Positions 40,401-52,035 of a DNA stretch of 64,000 bases are shown here, in pieces (position 1 is the first letter of the stretch; each line of letters starts with the position of its first letter). The stretch covers positions 8,684,157-8,748,156 of the forward strand of contig NW_027480429.1 in assembly GCF_051401765.1 (NCBI RefSeq), in the 5' to 3' direction. The position numbers were made by a program, and so were the translations under genes. Source of the DNA: Calliopsis andreniformis. Its lineage: Eukaryota; Arthropoda; Insecta; Hymenoptera; Andrenidae. Under the pieces are notes generated by a model. The model had not been told where the DNA came from, ran no database searches, and saw only the letters and a list, made by a program, of their open reading frames with translations.

Positions 40401-43003
40401 AATACAATAAATATACAAGAGTTTTTCCATCGTATAACAGGAATTATTGCAACCAGTGTGAAAGTGATGGTCATTTCTACGTTCCGGGCAACCTAGGCTT
40501 CACTCTGGGGAGTTGTTCCAACAGATCGAATAATTAGGGCCTAAGAAGTCAACGCCAGGAGCATAAAATACAATATAAAAATAACAGTTTTTCCATCGTA
40601 TAAAACGAATAATAGCAACCAGTGTGAAAGCTATGGTCATTTCTACGTTCCGGGCAACCTAGGCTTCACTCTAGGCCGTTGTTCCACCCGATCGAATAGT
40701 TAGGACCTTAGAAGTCTACGCCCGAAGCATAAAATATAAAATAAATAGAACAGCTGTTCCATGTATAAAACGAATAATTGTTTCCAGTGTGAAAGTTATG
40801 ATCATTTCTACGTTCCGGGCAACCTGGGCTTCACCGCAGGGCGTTGTCCCACCAGATGGAATAGTTGGGGCCTAAGAAGTCAACTCCAGAAGCATAAAAT
40901 ACGATTAAATACAACAGCTTTTCCATCGTATAAAACGAATAATGGCAACCAGTGTGAAAGTTATGGTCATTTCTACGTTCCGGGCAACCTAGGCTTCATC
41001 CTAGTGCGTTGCTACACCAGATCGAATAGCTAGGGCCTTAGAAGTCATCGCCTGAAGCATACAATACAATAAAAATACAACAGTTTTACTATCGTATAAC
41101 AGGAATAATTGCAACCAGTGTGAAAGTGACGGTCATTTCTACGATCTGGGTAACCCAGGTTTCACTCTAGGGCGTTGCACCACCAGATCGAATAGCTAGG
41201 ACCTTAGAATTCAAATACAGAAGCAGAAAATACAATAAAAAAGCAACAGTTCTTCAACCGTATAGCATGAATAATTGCAACCAATGTGAATGCAATGGTC
41301 ATTTGTACGTTCCGGGCAACCTAGGCTACACTCTAGGGCGTTGCTCCACCAGATCGAATAGTTAGTGCCTTAGAAGTCAACGACCGAAGCATAAAATACA
41401 AAATAAATAGAACAGATTTTCCATGTATAAAACGAATAATTGCTGCCAGTGTGAAAGAGTTGGTCATTTCTACGTTCCGGGCAACCCAGGCTTCACCCTA
41501 GGGCGTTGTTCCACCAGATCGAATAGGTAGGGCCATAGAAGTCAACGCCCCAAGCATTAAATACAATAAATATACAAGAGTTTTTCCATCGTATAACAGG
41601 AATTATTGCAACCAGTGTGAAAGTGATGGTCATTTATACGTTCCGGGCAACCTAGGCTTCACTCTAGGCCGTTGCTCCACCCGATCGAATAGTTAGGGCC
41701 TTAGAAGTCAACGCCCGAAGCATAAAATACAAAATAAATAGAACAGCTGTTCCATGTATAAAATGAATAATTGTTTCCAGTGTGAAAGTTATGATCATTT
41801 CTACGTTCCGGGCAACCTAGGCTTCACCATAGGGCGTTGTTCCACCAGATGGAATAGTTAGGGCACAAGAAGTCAACGCCAGAAGCATAAAATACAATAT
41901 AAATACAACAGCTTTTGCATCGTATAAAACGAATAATTGCACCCAGTGTGAAAGTTATAGTCATTTCTACGTTCCGGGCAACCTAGGCTTCACTCTAGGA
42001 CGATGGTCCACGAGATCGAATAGTTAGGGCCTAAGAAGTCAACGCCAGAAGCATAAAATGAAACAAAAATACAACAGCTTTTCCATTGTATAACAGGAAT
42101 AATTGCAACCAGTATGCAACTTATGGTCATTTCTACATTCCGAGCAACCTAGGCTTCACTCTAGGGCGTTGCTCCACCAGATCGAATATTTAGGGCCTTA
42201 GAAGTCAATGCCCGAAGCATAAAATGAAATAAAAATACAATAGCTTTTCCATTGTATAGCAGGAGTAATTGCAACAAGCGTGAAAGTTATGACCATTTCG
42301 GCGTTTCGGGCATCCTAGACTTAACTCTGAGGCATTGCTCCACCAGATCTAATATTTAGGGCCTTAGAAGTCAACGCCAGAAGCATAAAATACAATATAA
42401 ATATAACAGTTTTTCCATCGTATAAAACGAATAATGGCAACCAGTGTGAAAGTTATGGTCATTTCTACGTTCCGGGCAACCTAGGCTTCACCCTAGTGCG
42501 TTGCTACACCAGATCGAATAGCTAGGGCCTTAGAAGTCATCGCCTGAAGCATACAATACAAAAAAAATATAACAGTTTTACCATCGTATAACAGGAATAA
42601 TTGCAACCAGTGTGAAAGTGATGGTCATTTCTACGATCTGGGTAACCCAGGTTTCACTCTAGGGCGTTGCACCACCAGGTCGAATAGCTAGGACCTTAGA
42701 ATTCAAATACAGAAGCAGAAAATACAATAAAAAAGCAACAGTTCTTCAATCGTATAGCATGAATAATTGCAACCAGTGTGAAAGTAACGATCATTTCGAC
42801 GTTTCGGGCATCCTAGACTTAACTCTGAGGCATTGCTCCACAAGATCGAATAGTTAGGGCCTAAGAAGTCAACGCCAGAAGCATAAAATACAATATAAAT
42901 ACAATAGCTTTTCCACCATATAAAACGAATAATTGCACCCAGTGTGAAAGTTATGGTCATTTCTACGTTCCGGACAACATAGGCTTCATTCTTGGACGTT
43001 GCC
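37431..43003 (+). repeat. 34-monomer tandem duplication, unit 2
   Basis: Second unit of the 5636-bp tandem repeat, collinear with 31795-37367. Identity stops at 43004, where TTGCCCCACCAG replaces the TTGCCTCACCTG of unit 1. The next monomer is then of a type also found near 29.07 kb and 30.56 kb. The break is inside a monomer, and the register of 166 is kept across it. Confidence 0.92.
39144..39807 (+). repeat. Four-monomer cassette, copy 7
   Basis: Exact counterpart of copy 6 at offset 5636; no difference was noticed between them by eye. It lies within the second unit of the 34-monomer tandem duplication. Confidence 0.88.
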
Positions 43004-43689
43004 CCACCAGATCGAATAGCTAGGACATTAGAATTCAAATACAGAAGCAGAAAATACAATAAAAATGCAACAGTTCTTCAACCGTATAGCATGAATAATT
43101 ACAACCAGTGTGAAAGTAACGACCATTTCGACGTTTCGGGCAACCTAGACTTAACTCTGAGGCATTGCTCCACCAGGTCGAAGTGTTAGGGCCTTGGAAT
43201 TCAACGCCAGAAGCATAAACTACAAAATAAATACAACAGCCTTTCAGTCGTATAAAACGAATAATTACAATCAGTGTGAAGGTTATGGTCATATCTACGT
43301 TCCGCACAACCTAGGTTTCACTGTAGGGTGTTGCTCCACCAGATCGAATAGGTAGGGCCATAGAGGTCAACGCCCGAAGCATAAAATACAAAATAAATAG
43401 AACAGCTCTTCCATGTATAAAACGAATAATTCCTACCAGTGTGAAAGTTATGGTCATTTCTACGTTCCGGGAAACCTAGGCTTCACCCTAGTGCGTTGTT
43501 CCACCACATGGAATAGTTAGGGCCTAAGAGGTCAACGCCAGAAACATAAAATACGATATAAATACAACAGCTTTTCCATCATATAAAACGAATAATGGTA
43601 ACCAGTGAGAAAGTTATGGTCATTTCTACGTTCCGGGCAACCTAGGCTTCACTCTAGGACGTTGCTCCACCAGATCGAATAGTTAGGGC

Positions 43690-45620
43690 CTGAGAAGTGA
43701 ACGCCAGAAGCATAAAATACAATATAAATACAACAGTTTTTCCATCGTATAAAACGAATAATTGCAACCAGTGTGAAAGTTATGGTCATTTCTGCGTTCC
43801 GGGCAACCTAGGCTTCACCCAAGGGCGTTGCTCCAACAGATTGAATAGTTAGGGCCTTAGAAGTCAATGCTCGAAGCATAAAATGCAATAAATATACAAC
43901 AGTTTTTCCATCGTATAGCAGGAATAATTTGCAACCAGTGTGATAGTAGTGGTCATTTCTACGTTCCGGGCTACCTAGGTTTCTCTCCAGGGCGTTGCTC
44001 CACCACATCGGATAGTTACGGCCTAAGAATTCAACGCCAGAAGCATAAAATACGATAAAGATGCAACAGTTTTCCATCGTATGAAACGAATAATTGCAAC
44101 CAGTGTGAAAGTTATGGTCATTTCTACATTCCGGGCAACCTAGGCTTCACTCTAGGGAGTTGCTCCACCAGATCAAACAGTTAAGGCCTTAGATGTCAAC
44201 GCCAGAAGCATAAAATACAATAAAGGTGCAACAGTTTTTCCATCGTATAACAGGTATAACTGCAACCAGTGTGAAAGTACTGGTCATTTCTACGTTCCGG
44301 GTAGCCTAGGTTTCACTCTATGGCGTTGCTCCACGAGATCGAAAAGCTAGGGACTTAGAATTCAACGACAGAAGAATAAAATACAATATAAGTACAACAG
44401 TTTTTCCATCGTATAAAATGAATATTTGCAAGCATTGTGAAAGTAATGGTCATTTCTACGTTCCGGGCAACCGATGCGACACTCTAGAGCGTTGCTCCAC
44501 CACATCTAATAGCCACGGCCTTAAAAGTCAACGCCAGAAGAATAAAATGCAATATAAATACAACAGCTTTTCCATCGTATAAAATGAATAATTGCAAACA
44601 GTATGAAAGTACTGGTCATTTCTACGTTCCGGGTAACCTAGGTTTCACTCTAGGGCGTTGCTCCACCAGATTGAATAGCTAGGGACTTAGAATTCAACGC
44701 CATAAGAATAAAATACAATATAAGTACAACAGTTTTTCCATCGTATAAAATGAATAATTGCAACCAGTGTGAAAGTTATGGTCATTTCTACATTTAGAGC
44801 AACCTAGGCCTCACTCTAGGGCGTTGCTTCATCTGATCGAATAGTTAGGGCCTTAGAAGTCAACGCCAGAAGCAAAATATACAATAAAGATGCAACAGTC
44901 TTTCCATCGTATAACAGGAATAATTGCAACCAGTGTGAAGGTAATGGTATGTTCTACGTTCCGGGCAACCTAGGCTTCACTCTAGGGCGGTGCTCCACCA
45001 GGTTAAATAGTTAGGGCCTAAGAAGTCAACGCCAGAAGCATAAAATACAATATAAATACAACAGCCTTTCCATCGTATATAATGTATATTTGCAAACAGT
45101 GTGAAAGTAATGGTCATTTCTACGTTCCTGGTAACCTAGGCTTCACTCTAGGGCGTTGTTCCACCAGATCGAATAGTTAGGGCCTAAGAAGTCAACGCCA
45201 GAAGAATAAAATGCAATATAAGTACAACAGTTTACCATCGTATAAAATGAATAATTGCAAACATTGTGAAAGTAATGGTCATTTCTACGTGCCGGGCAAC
45301 CTAGGCGTCACTCTACTGCGCTGCTCCACCACAGCTAAAAGCTACGGCCTTAGAAGTCAACGCCAGAAGCATAAAATACAATAAATATGCAACAGATTTT
45401 CCATCGTATAGCATGACTAATTGCAACCAGTGCGAAAGTAATGACCATTTCGCCGTTCCGGGCATCCTACGCTTAACTCTGTGGCGTTGCTCCACCAAAT
45501 CGAAGAGATAGGGCCTTAGAAGTCAACGCCAGAAGCATAAAATATAATATAAATACAACAGCTTTGCCATCGTTTAAAACGAATTATTGCAAACAGTGTG
45601 AAGGTAATGGTCATTTCTAC
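43690..45620 (+). repeat. Rearranged third copy of the 34-monomer unit
   Basis: From 43690 to about 44240 it matches 38220-38770 at offset 5470. From about 44560 to 45620 it matches 38758-39818 at offset 5802. The offset change of 332 is exactly two extra monomers, which resemble 27.99-28.15 kb and other sites. At 45621 it joins to the counterpart of 40812 (offset 4809), a loss of 993 bp, or six monomers. This copy therefore records one gain and one loss in whole monomers. Confidence 0.85.
44946..45609 (+). repeat. Four-monomer cassette, copy 8
   Basis: Counterpart of copies 6 and 7, 5802 bp after copy 7 (35 monomers minus 8 bases). M1 has CCAGGTTAAATAG, while copies 6 and 7 have CCAGGTCAAATAG. 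Just to its right, at about 45621, the sequence jumps to the match of 40812, skipping 993 bp present in the earlier copies. Confidence 0.86.
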
Positions 45621-47629
45621 GTTCCGGGCAACCTGGGCTTCACCGCAGGGCGTTGTCCCACCAGATGGAATAGTTGGGGCCTAAGAAGTCAACTCCAGAA
45701 GCATAAAATACGATTAAATGCAACAGCTTTTCCATCGTATAAAACGAATAATGGCAACCAGTGTGAAAGTAAAGGTCATTTCTACGTTCCGGGCAACCTA
45801 TGCTTCACTCTAGGGCGTTGCTCCACCAGATCGAGTAGTTAGGGCCTTAGAAGTCCACGGCCGAAGCATAAAATACAAAATAAATAGAACAGTTTTTCCA
45901 TTGTAAAAAGCGTATAATTGCTGCGAGTGTGAAAGTTATGGTCATTTCTACGTTCCGGGTAACCTAGGCTTCACTCTAGGGCGTTGCTCCACCAGCTCAA
46001 ACAGTTAGGGCCTTAGAAGCCAACGCCCGAAGCACTAAATACAAGATAAATAGAACAGTATTTCCATTGTATAAAACGAATAATTGTTACCAGTGTGAAA
46101 GTTATGTTCATTTCTACGTTCCTGACAACCTAGGCTTCACTGTAGGGTGTTGCTCCACCAAATCGAATAGGTAGGGCCATAGAAGTCAACGCCCGAAGCA
46201 TAAAATACAATAAATCTACAAGAGGTTTCCCACTGTATAACAGGAATAATTGCAACCAGTGTGAAAGTTATGGTCATTTCTACGTTCCGGGCAACCTAGG
46301 CTTCACTCTAAGGCGTTGCTCCACCAGATCGAATAGTTAGGGCCTTAGAAGTCAACGCCCGAAGCATAAAATATAAAATAAATAGAACAGTGTTTCCGTC
46401 GTATAAAACGAAAAATTGCTACCAGTGTGAAAGTTATGGTCATTTCTACGTTCCGCGCAATCTGGACTTTACCCTAGTGCGTTGTTCCACCAGATGGAAT
46501 AGTTAGGGCCTAAGAAGTCAACGCCAGAAGCATAAAATACGATATAAAAACAACAGCTTTTCCATCGTATAAAACAAATAATTGCAGCCAGTTTGATAGT
46601 GATGGTCACTTCTACGTACCGGGCAACCTAGGCTTCACACTAGGGCGTTGCTCCACCAGATCGAATAGTTAGGGCCTTAGAAGTCAACGCCCGAAGCATA
46701 AAGTATAAAATAAATAGAACAGTTTTTCCATCGTATAAAACGAATAATTGCTACCAGTGTGAAAGTTATGGTCATTTCTACGTACCGGGCAATCTAGGCT
46801 TCACTCTAGGGCGTTGCTCCACCAGATCGAATAGTTAGGGCCTTAGAAGTCAACGCCCGAAGCTTAAAACACAAAATAAATAAAACAGTTTTTCCATCGT
46901 ATAAAACGAATAATTGCTACCAGTGTGAAAGTTATGGTCATTTCTACGTTCCGGGCAACCTAGGCTTCACTCTGGGGCGTTGTTCCACCAGATCGAATAG
47001 TTAGGGCCTAAGAAGTCAACGCCAGAAGCATAAAATACGATATAAATATAACAGTTTTTCCATCGTATAAAACGAATAATGGTAACCAGTGTGAAAGTTA
47101 TGGTCATTTGTACGTTCCGGGCAACCTAGGCTTCACTCTAGGGCGTTGCTCCACCAGATCGAATAGCTAGGGACTTAGAATTCAATGCCAGAAGCATAAA
47201 ATGCAATATATATATAACAGCTTTTCCATGTATAAAACGAATAATTGTTACCAGTGTGAAAGTGTTGGTCATTTCTACGTTCCGGGCAACATAGGCTTCA
47301 CCCTAGGGCGTTGTTCCACCTGATGGAATAGTTAGGGCCTAAGAAGTCAACGCCAGAAGCATAAAATACAATAAAGATGCAACAGTTCTTCCATCGTAAG
47401 ACAGGAATAATTGCAACCAGTGTGAAGGTAATGGTATGTTCTACGTTCCGGGCAACCTAGGCTTCACTCTAGGGTGGTGCTCCGCCTGGTTAAATAGTTA
47501 GGGCCTAAGAAGTATACGCCAGAAGCACAAAATACAATATAAATACAACAGCCTTTCCATCGTATATAATGTATATTTGCAAACAGTGTGAAAGTAATGG
47601 TCATTTCTACGTTCCTGGCAACCTAGGCT
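45621..47629 (+). repeat. Transition block between two higher-order repeat families
   Basis: 45621 to about 45762 continues the third copy. 45765 to about 46254 matches 661-1150 at the left end of the window. From about 46.3 kb the monomers are those of the right-hand family: CTCTAAGGCGTTGC at 46306 is found again near 52541, and TTCCGCGCAATCTGG near 46450 again near 52685. A two-monomer partial cassette begins at 47433. No gene is seen. Confidence 0.75.
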
Positions 47630-47764
47630 TCACTCTAGGGCGTTGCTCCACCAGACCGAATAGTTAGGGCCTTAGAAGTCAACGCCCGAAGCTTAAAACA
47701 CAAAATAAATAAAACAGTTTTTCCATCGTATAAAACGAAAAATTGCTACCAGTGTGAAAGTTAT
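47433..47764 (+). repeat. Partial cassette (M1-M2), right-hand variant 1
   Basis: Only the first two cassette monomers are present, and M1 has CCGCCTGGTTAAATAG in place of CCACCAGGTTAAATAG. M2 has GTTCCTGGCAACC. After M2 the sequence passes to the CAGACCGAATAG monomer that opens the 47630-49530 block. Confidence 0.8.
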
Positions 47765-49530
47765 GGTCATTTCTACGTTCCGCGCAATCTGGGCATTACC
47801 CTAGGGCGTTGTTCCACCAGATGGAATAGTTAGGGCCTAAGAAGTCGACGCCAGAAGCATAAAGAACGATATAAAAACAACAGCTTTTCCATCGTATAAA
47901 ACGAATAATTGCAACCAGTGTGGAAGTTATGGTCATTTCTACGTTTTGGGCAACCTAGGCTTCACTCTAGGGCGGTGCTCCGCCAAATCGAATAGCTAGG
48001 GCCTTAGAAGTGAACGCCAGAAGCATAAAATAAAATAAAGGTGCAAAAGTTTTTCCATCGTATAACAAGAATAACTGCAAACAGTTTGAAAGTACTGGAC
48101 ATTTCTACGTTCCGGGTAACCTAGGTTTCACTCTAGGGCGTTGCTCCACCAGATCGAATAGCTAGCGACTTAGAATTCAAAGCCATAAGAATAAAATACA
48201 ATATAAGTACCACAGTTTTTCCATCGTATAAAATGAAAAATTGCAACCAGTGTGAAAGTTATGGTCATTTCTGCATTCCGAGCAACCCAGGCTTCACTCT
48301 AGGTCGTTGCTCCACCTGATCGAATAGTTAGGGCCTTAGAAGTCAACGCCCGCAGCATTAAATACAAAATAAATATAACAGTTTTTCCATCGTATAAAAC
48401 GGATAATAGAAACCAGTGTGAAAGTTATGGTCATTTCTACGTTCCGGGCAACCTAGGCTTCACTCTAGGGCATTATCCTCCAGATCAAACAGTTAGGGGC
48501 TTAGAAGTCGACGCACGAAGCATTAAATACACAATAAATAGAACAGTTTTTCCATTGTATAAAACGAATAATTGCTACCAGTGGAATAGTTAGGGCCTAA
48601 GAAGTCAACGCCAGAAGCATAAAATACGATATAAATACAACAGCTTTTCCATCGTATAAAACGAATAATTGCAACCAGTGTGAAAGTTATGGTCATTTCT
48701 ACATTTCGAGCAACCTAGGCTTCACTCTAGGGCGTTGCTGCACCTGATCGAATAGTTAGGGCCTTAGAAGTCAACGCCAGAAGCATAAAATACAATATAA
48801 ATACAACAGTTTTTCCACCATATAAAACGAATAATTACAACCAGTATGAATGTTATGGTCATTTCTACTTTCCGGGCAACCTAGGCTTCACCCTAGGGCG
48901 TTGCTCCAACAGATTGAATAGTTAGGGCCTTAGAAGTCAACGCCCGAAGCATAAAAGGCAATAAAAATACAACAGTTTTTCCATCGTATAACAGGATTAA
49001 GTGCAACCAGTTTGAAAGTGATGGCCTTTTCTACGTTCCGGGCAATCTAGGCTTCACTCTAGGGCGTTGCTCCACCAGATCGAATGGTTAGTGCCTTAGA
49101 AGTCAACGCCGGAAGCATAAAATACAATATAAATACAACAGTTTTTCCATCGTATAAAACGAATAATTGCAACCAGTATGAAACTTATGGTCATTTCTAC
49201 TTTCCGAACAACCTAGGCTTCACTCTAGGGCGTTGCTCCAACAGATTGAATAGTTAGGGCCTTAGAAGTCAATGCCCGAAGCATAAAATGAAATAAAAAT
49301 ACAATAGCTTTTCCATTGTATAGCAGGAATAATTGCAACAAGTGTGAAAGTGATGGTCATTTCTACGATGCGGGTAACCCAGGTTTCACTCTAGGGCATT
49401 ACTCCACCACATCGAATAGCTACGGCCGTAGAAGTCAACGACTGAAGCATAAAATGCAATAAAAGTACAACAGTTTTTTCATCTTATAACAGGAACAATT
49501 GCAGCAAGCGTGAAGGTAATGGTCATTTCT
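47630..49530 (+). repeat. Right-hand HOR block, copy 1
   Basis: Matches 56352-58252 at offset 8722. It contains the short CATTATCCTCC monomer (48471), the truncated monomer (junction at 48581) and the palindrome monomer (48.4-49.5 kb part, palindrome at 49420). After 49530 the match to the later copy resumes at 49695 with offset 8556, so the later copy lacks exactly one 166-bp monomer. Confidence 0.85.
48578..48590 (+). repeat. Truncated monomer junction, copy 1
   Basis: CCAGTG is joined directly to GAATAGTTAGGG. Compared with the usual monomer, about 69 bases are missing, from TGAAAG through the CCAGATG before GAATAG. Both ends have TG at the break, so a short microhomology may have been involved. 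Spacing on both sides is otherwise normal. Confidence 0.85.
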
Positions 49531-49694
49531 ATGTTCCGGGCAACCTAGGCTTCACTCTAGGGCGTTGCTCCACCAGATCGAATAGTTAGGGCCTTAGAAG
49601 TCAACGCCCGAAGCATAAAATGCAAAATAAATAGAACAGTTGTTCCATTGTATAAAACGAATAACTGCAACCAGTGTGAAAGTACTGGTAATTT

Positions 49695-50980
49695 CTATGT
49701 TCCGGGCAACCTAGGCTTCACCCTAGGGCGTTGTTCCACCAGATCGAACAGTTAGGGCCTAAGAAGTGAACGCCAGAAGCATAAAATACAATATAAATAC
49801 AACAGTTTTTCCATCGTATAAAACGAATAATTGCAACCAGTATGAAACTTATGGTCATTTCTACTTACCGGGCAACCTAGGCTTCACTATAGGGCGTTGC
49901 TCTACCAGATCGAATAGTTAGGGCCTTAGAAGTCAACGACCGAAGCATAAAATACAAAATAAATAGAACAGTTTTTCCATCGTATAAAACGAATAATTGC
50001 TACCAGTGTGAAAGTTATGGTCATTTCTACGTTCCAGGCAACCTAGGCTTCACTCTGGGGCGTTGTTCCACCAGATCGAATAGTTAGGGCCTAAGAAGTC
50101 AACGCCAGAAGCATAAAATACAATATAAATATAACAGTTTTTCCATCGTATAAAACGAATAATGGTAACCAGTGTGAAAGTTATGGTCATTTGTACGTTC
50201 CGGGCAACCTAGGCTTCACTCTAGGGCGTTGCTCCACCAGATCGAATAGTTGGGGCCTAAGAAGTCAACGCCAGAAGCATAAAATACAATCTAAGTACAA
50301 CAGTTTTTCCACGGAACAAAATGAATAATTGCATACATTGTGAAAGCAATGGTCATATCTACGATCCGGGCAACCTAGGCTTCACTCTAGGGCGTTGCTC
50401 CAACAGATCGAATAGCTAGGGACTTAGAATTCAATGCCAGAAGCATAAAATGCAATATATATATAACAGCTTTTCCATGTATAAAACGAATAATTGTTAC
50501 CAGTGTGAAAGTGTTGGTCATTTCTATGTTCCGGGCAACATAGGCTTCACCCTAGGGCGTTGTTCCACCTGATGGAATAGTTAGGGCCTAAGAAGTCAAC
50601 GCCAGAAGCATAAAATACAATAAAGATGCAACAGTTTTTCCATCGTAAGACAGGAATAATTGCAACCTGTGTGAAGGTAATGGTATGTTCTACGTTCCGG
50701 GCAACCTAGGCTTCACTCTAGGGAGGTGCTCCGCCTGGTTAAATAGTTAGGGCCTAAGAAGTCAACGCCAGAAGCACAAAATACAATATAAATACAACAG
50801 CCTTTCCATCTTATATAATGTATATTTGCAAACAGTGTGAAAGTAATGGTCATTTCTACGTTCCTGGCAACCTAGGCTTCACTCTAGGGCGTTGTTCCAC
50901 CAGATCGAATAGTTAGGGCCTAAGAAGTCAACGCCAGAAGAATAAAATGCAATATAAGTACAACAGTTTACCATCGTATA
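49695..50980 (+). repeat. Right-hand HOR block, second half of copy 1
   Basis: Matches 58251 onward at offset 8556, up to about 59430. It includes TGCTCTACCAG at about 49898, CCACCTGATGG at 50566 and the partial cassette M1 at 50682. The same markers appear again one unit later at 62.2-63.0 kb. Confidence 0.83.
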
Positions 50981-52035
50981 AAATGAATAATAGCAACCAG
51001 TGTGAAAGTTATGGTCACTTCTACGTTCCGGGCACCCTAGGCTTCACTCTAGGGCGTTGTTCCACCAGATCAAACAGTTAGGGTCTCAGAAGCCCACGCC
51101 CGAAGCATTAAATACAAAATAAATAGAACAGTTTTTCCATCGTATAAAACGAATAATTGCAACCAGTATGAAAGTTAACGTCATTTCTACTTCCCGGGCA
51201 ACATAGGCTTCACCCTAGGGCGTTGCTCCAACAGATTGAATAGTTAGGGCCTTAGAAGTCAACGCCCGAAGCATAAAAGGCAATAAAAATACAACAGTTT
51301 TTCCATCGTATAACAGGATTAAGTGCAACCAGTTTGAAAGTGATGGCCTTTTCTACGTTCCGGGCAATCTAGGCTTCACTCTAGGGCGTTGCTCCACCAG
51401 ATCGAATGGTTAGTGCCTTAGATGTCAACGCCGGAAGCATAAAATACAATATAAATACAACAGTTTTTCCATCGTATAAAACGAATAATTGCAACCAGTA
51501 TGAAACTTATGGTCATTTCTACTTTCCGAACAACCTAGGCTTCACTCTAGGGCGTTGCTCCAACAGATTGAATAGTTAGGGCCTTAGAAGTCAATGCCCG
51601 AAGCATAAAATGAAATAAAAATACAATAGCTTTTCCATTGTATAGCAGGAATAATTGCAACAAGTGTGAAAGTGATGGTCATTTCTACGATGCGGGTAAC
51701 CCAGGTTTCACTCTAGGGCATTACTCCACCACATCGAATAGCTACGGCCGTAGAAGTCAACGACTGAAGCATAAAATGCAATAAAAGTACAACAGTTTTT
51801 TCATCTTATAACAGGAACAATTGCAGCAAGCGTGAAGGTAATGGTCATTTCTACGTTCCGGGCAACCTAGGCTTCACTCTAGGGCGTTGCTCCACCAGAT
51901 CGAATAGTTAGGGCCTTAGAAGTCAACGCCCGAAGCATAAAATGCAAAATAAATAGAACAGTTGTTCCATTGTATAAAACGAATAACTGCAACCAGTGTG
52001 AAAGTACTGGTAATTTCTATGTTCCGGGCAACCTA
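50405..52035 (+). repeat. 23-monomer-spaced HOR segment, copy 1
   Basis: Matches 54220-55850 at offset 3815, falling to 3813 after 54820, where ACCAGTGTGTGTTATGG has lost two bases relative to the usual form. Markers at this spacing are CCACCTGATGG (50566 and 54381), M1 (50682 and 54497), CTTCCCGGGC (about 51190 and 55003) and GATGCGGG (51689 and 55502). 3818 would be exactly 23 monomers. Confidence 0.85.
50682..51013 (+). repeat. Partial cassette (M1-M2), right-hand variant 2
   Basis: M1 with AGGGAGGTGCTCCGCCTGG, followed by M2. After M2 the leading part of M3 (AGAATAAAATGCAATATAAG) is present, but it switches to GAATAATAGCAACC near 50990, so M3 is a hybrid. Confidence 0.8.
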
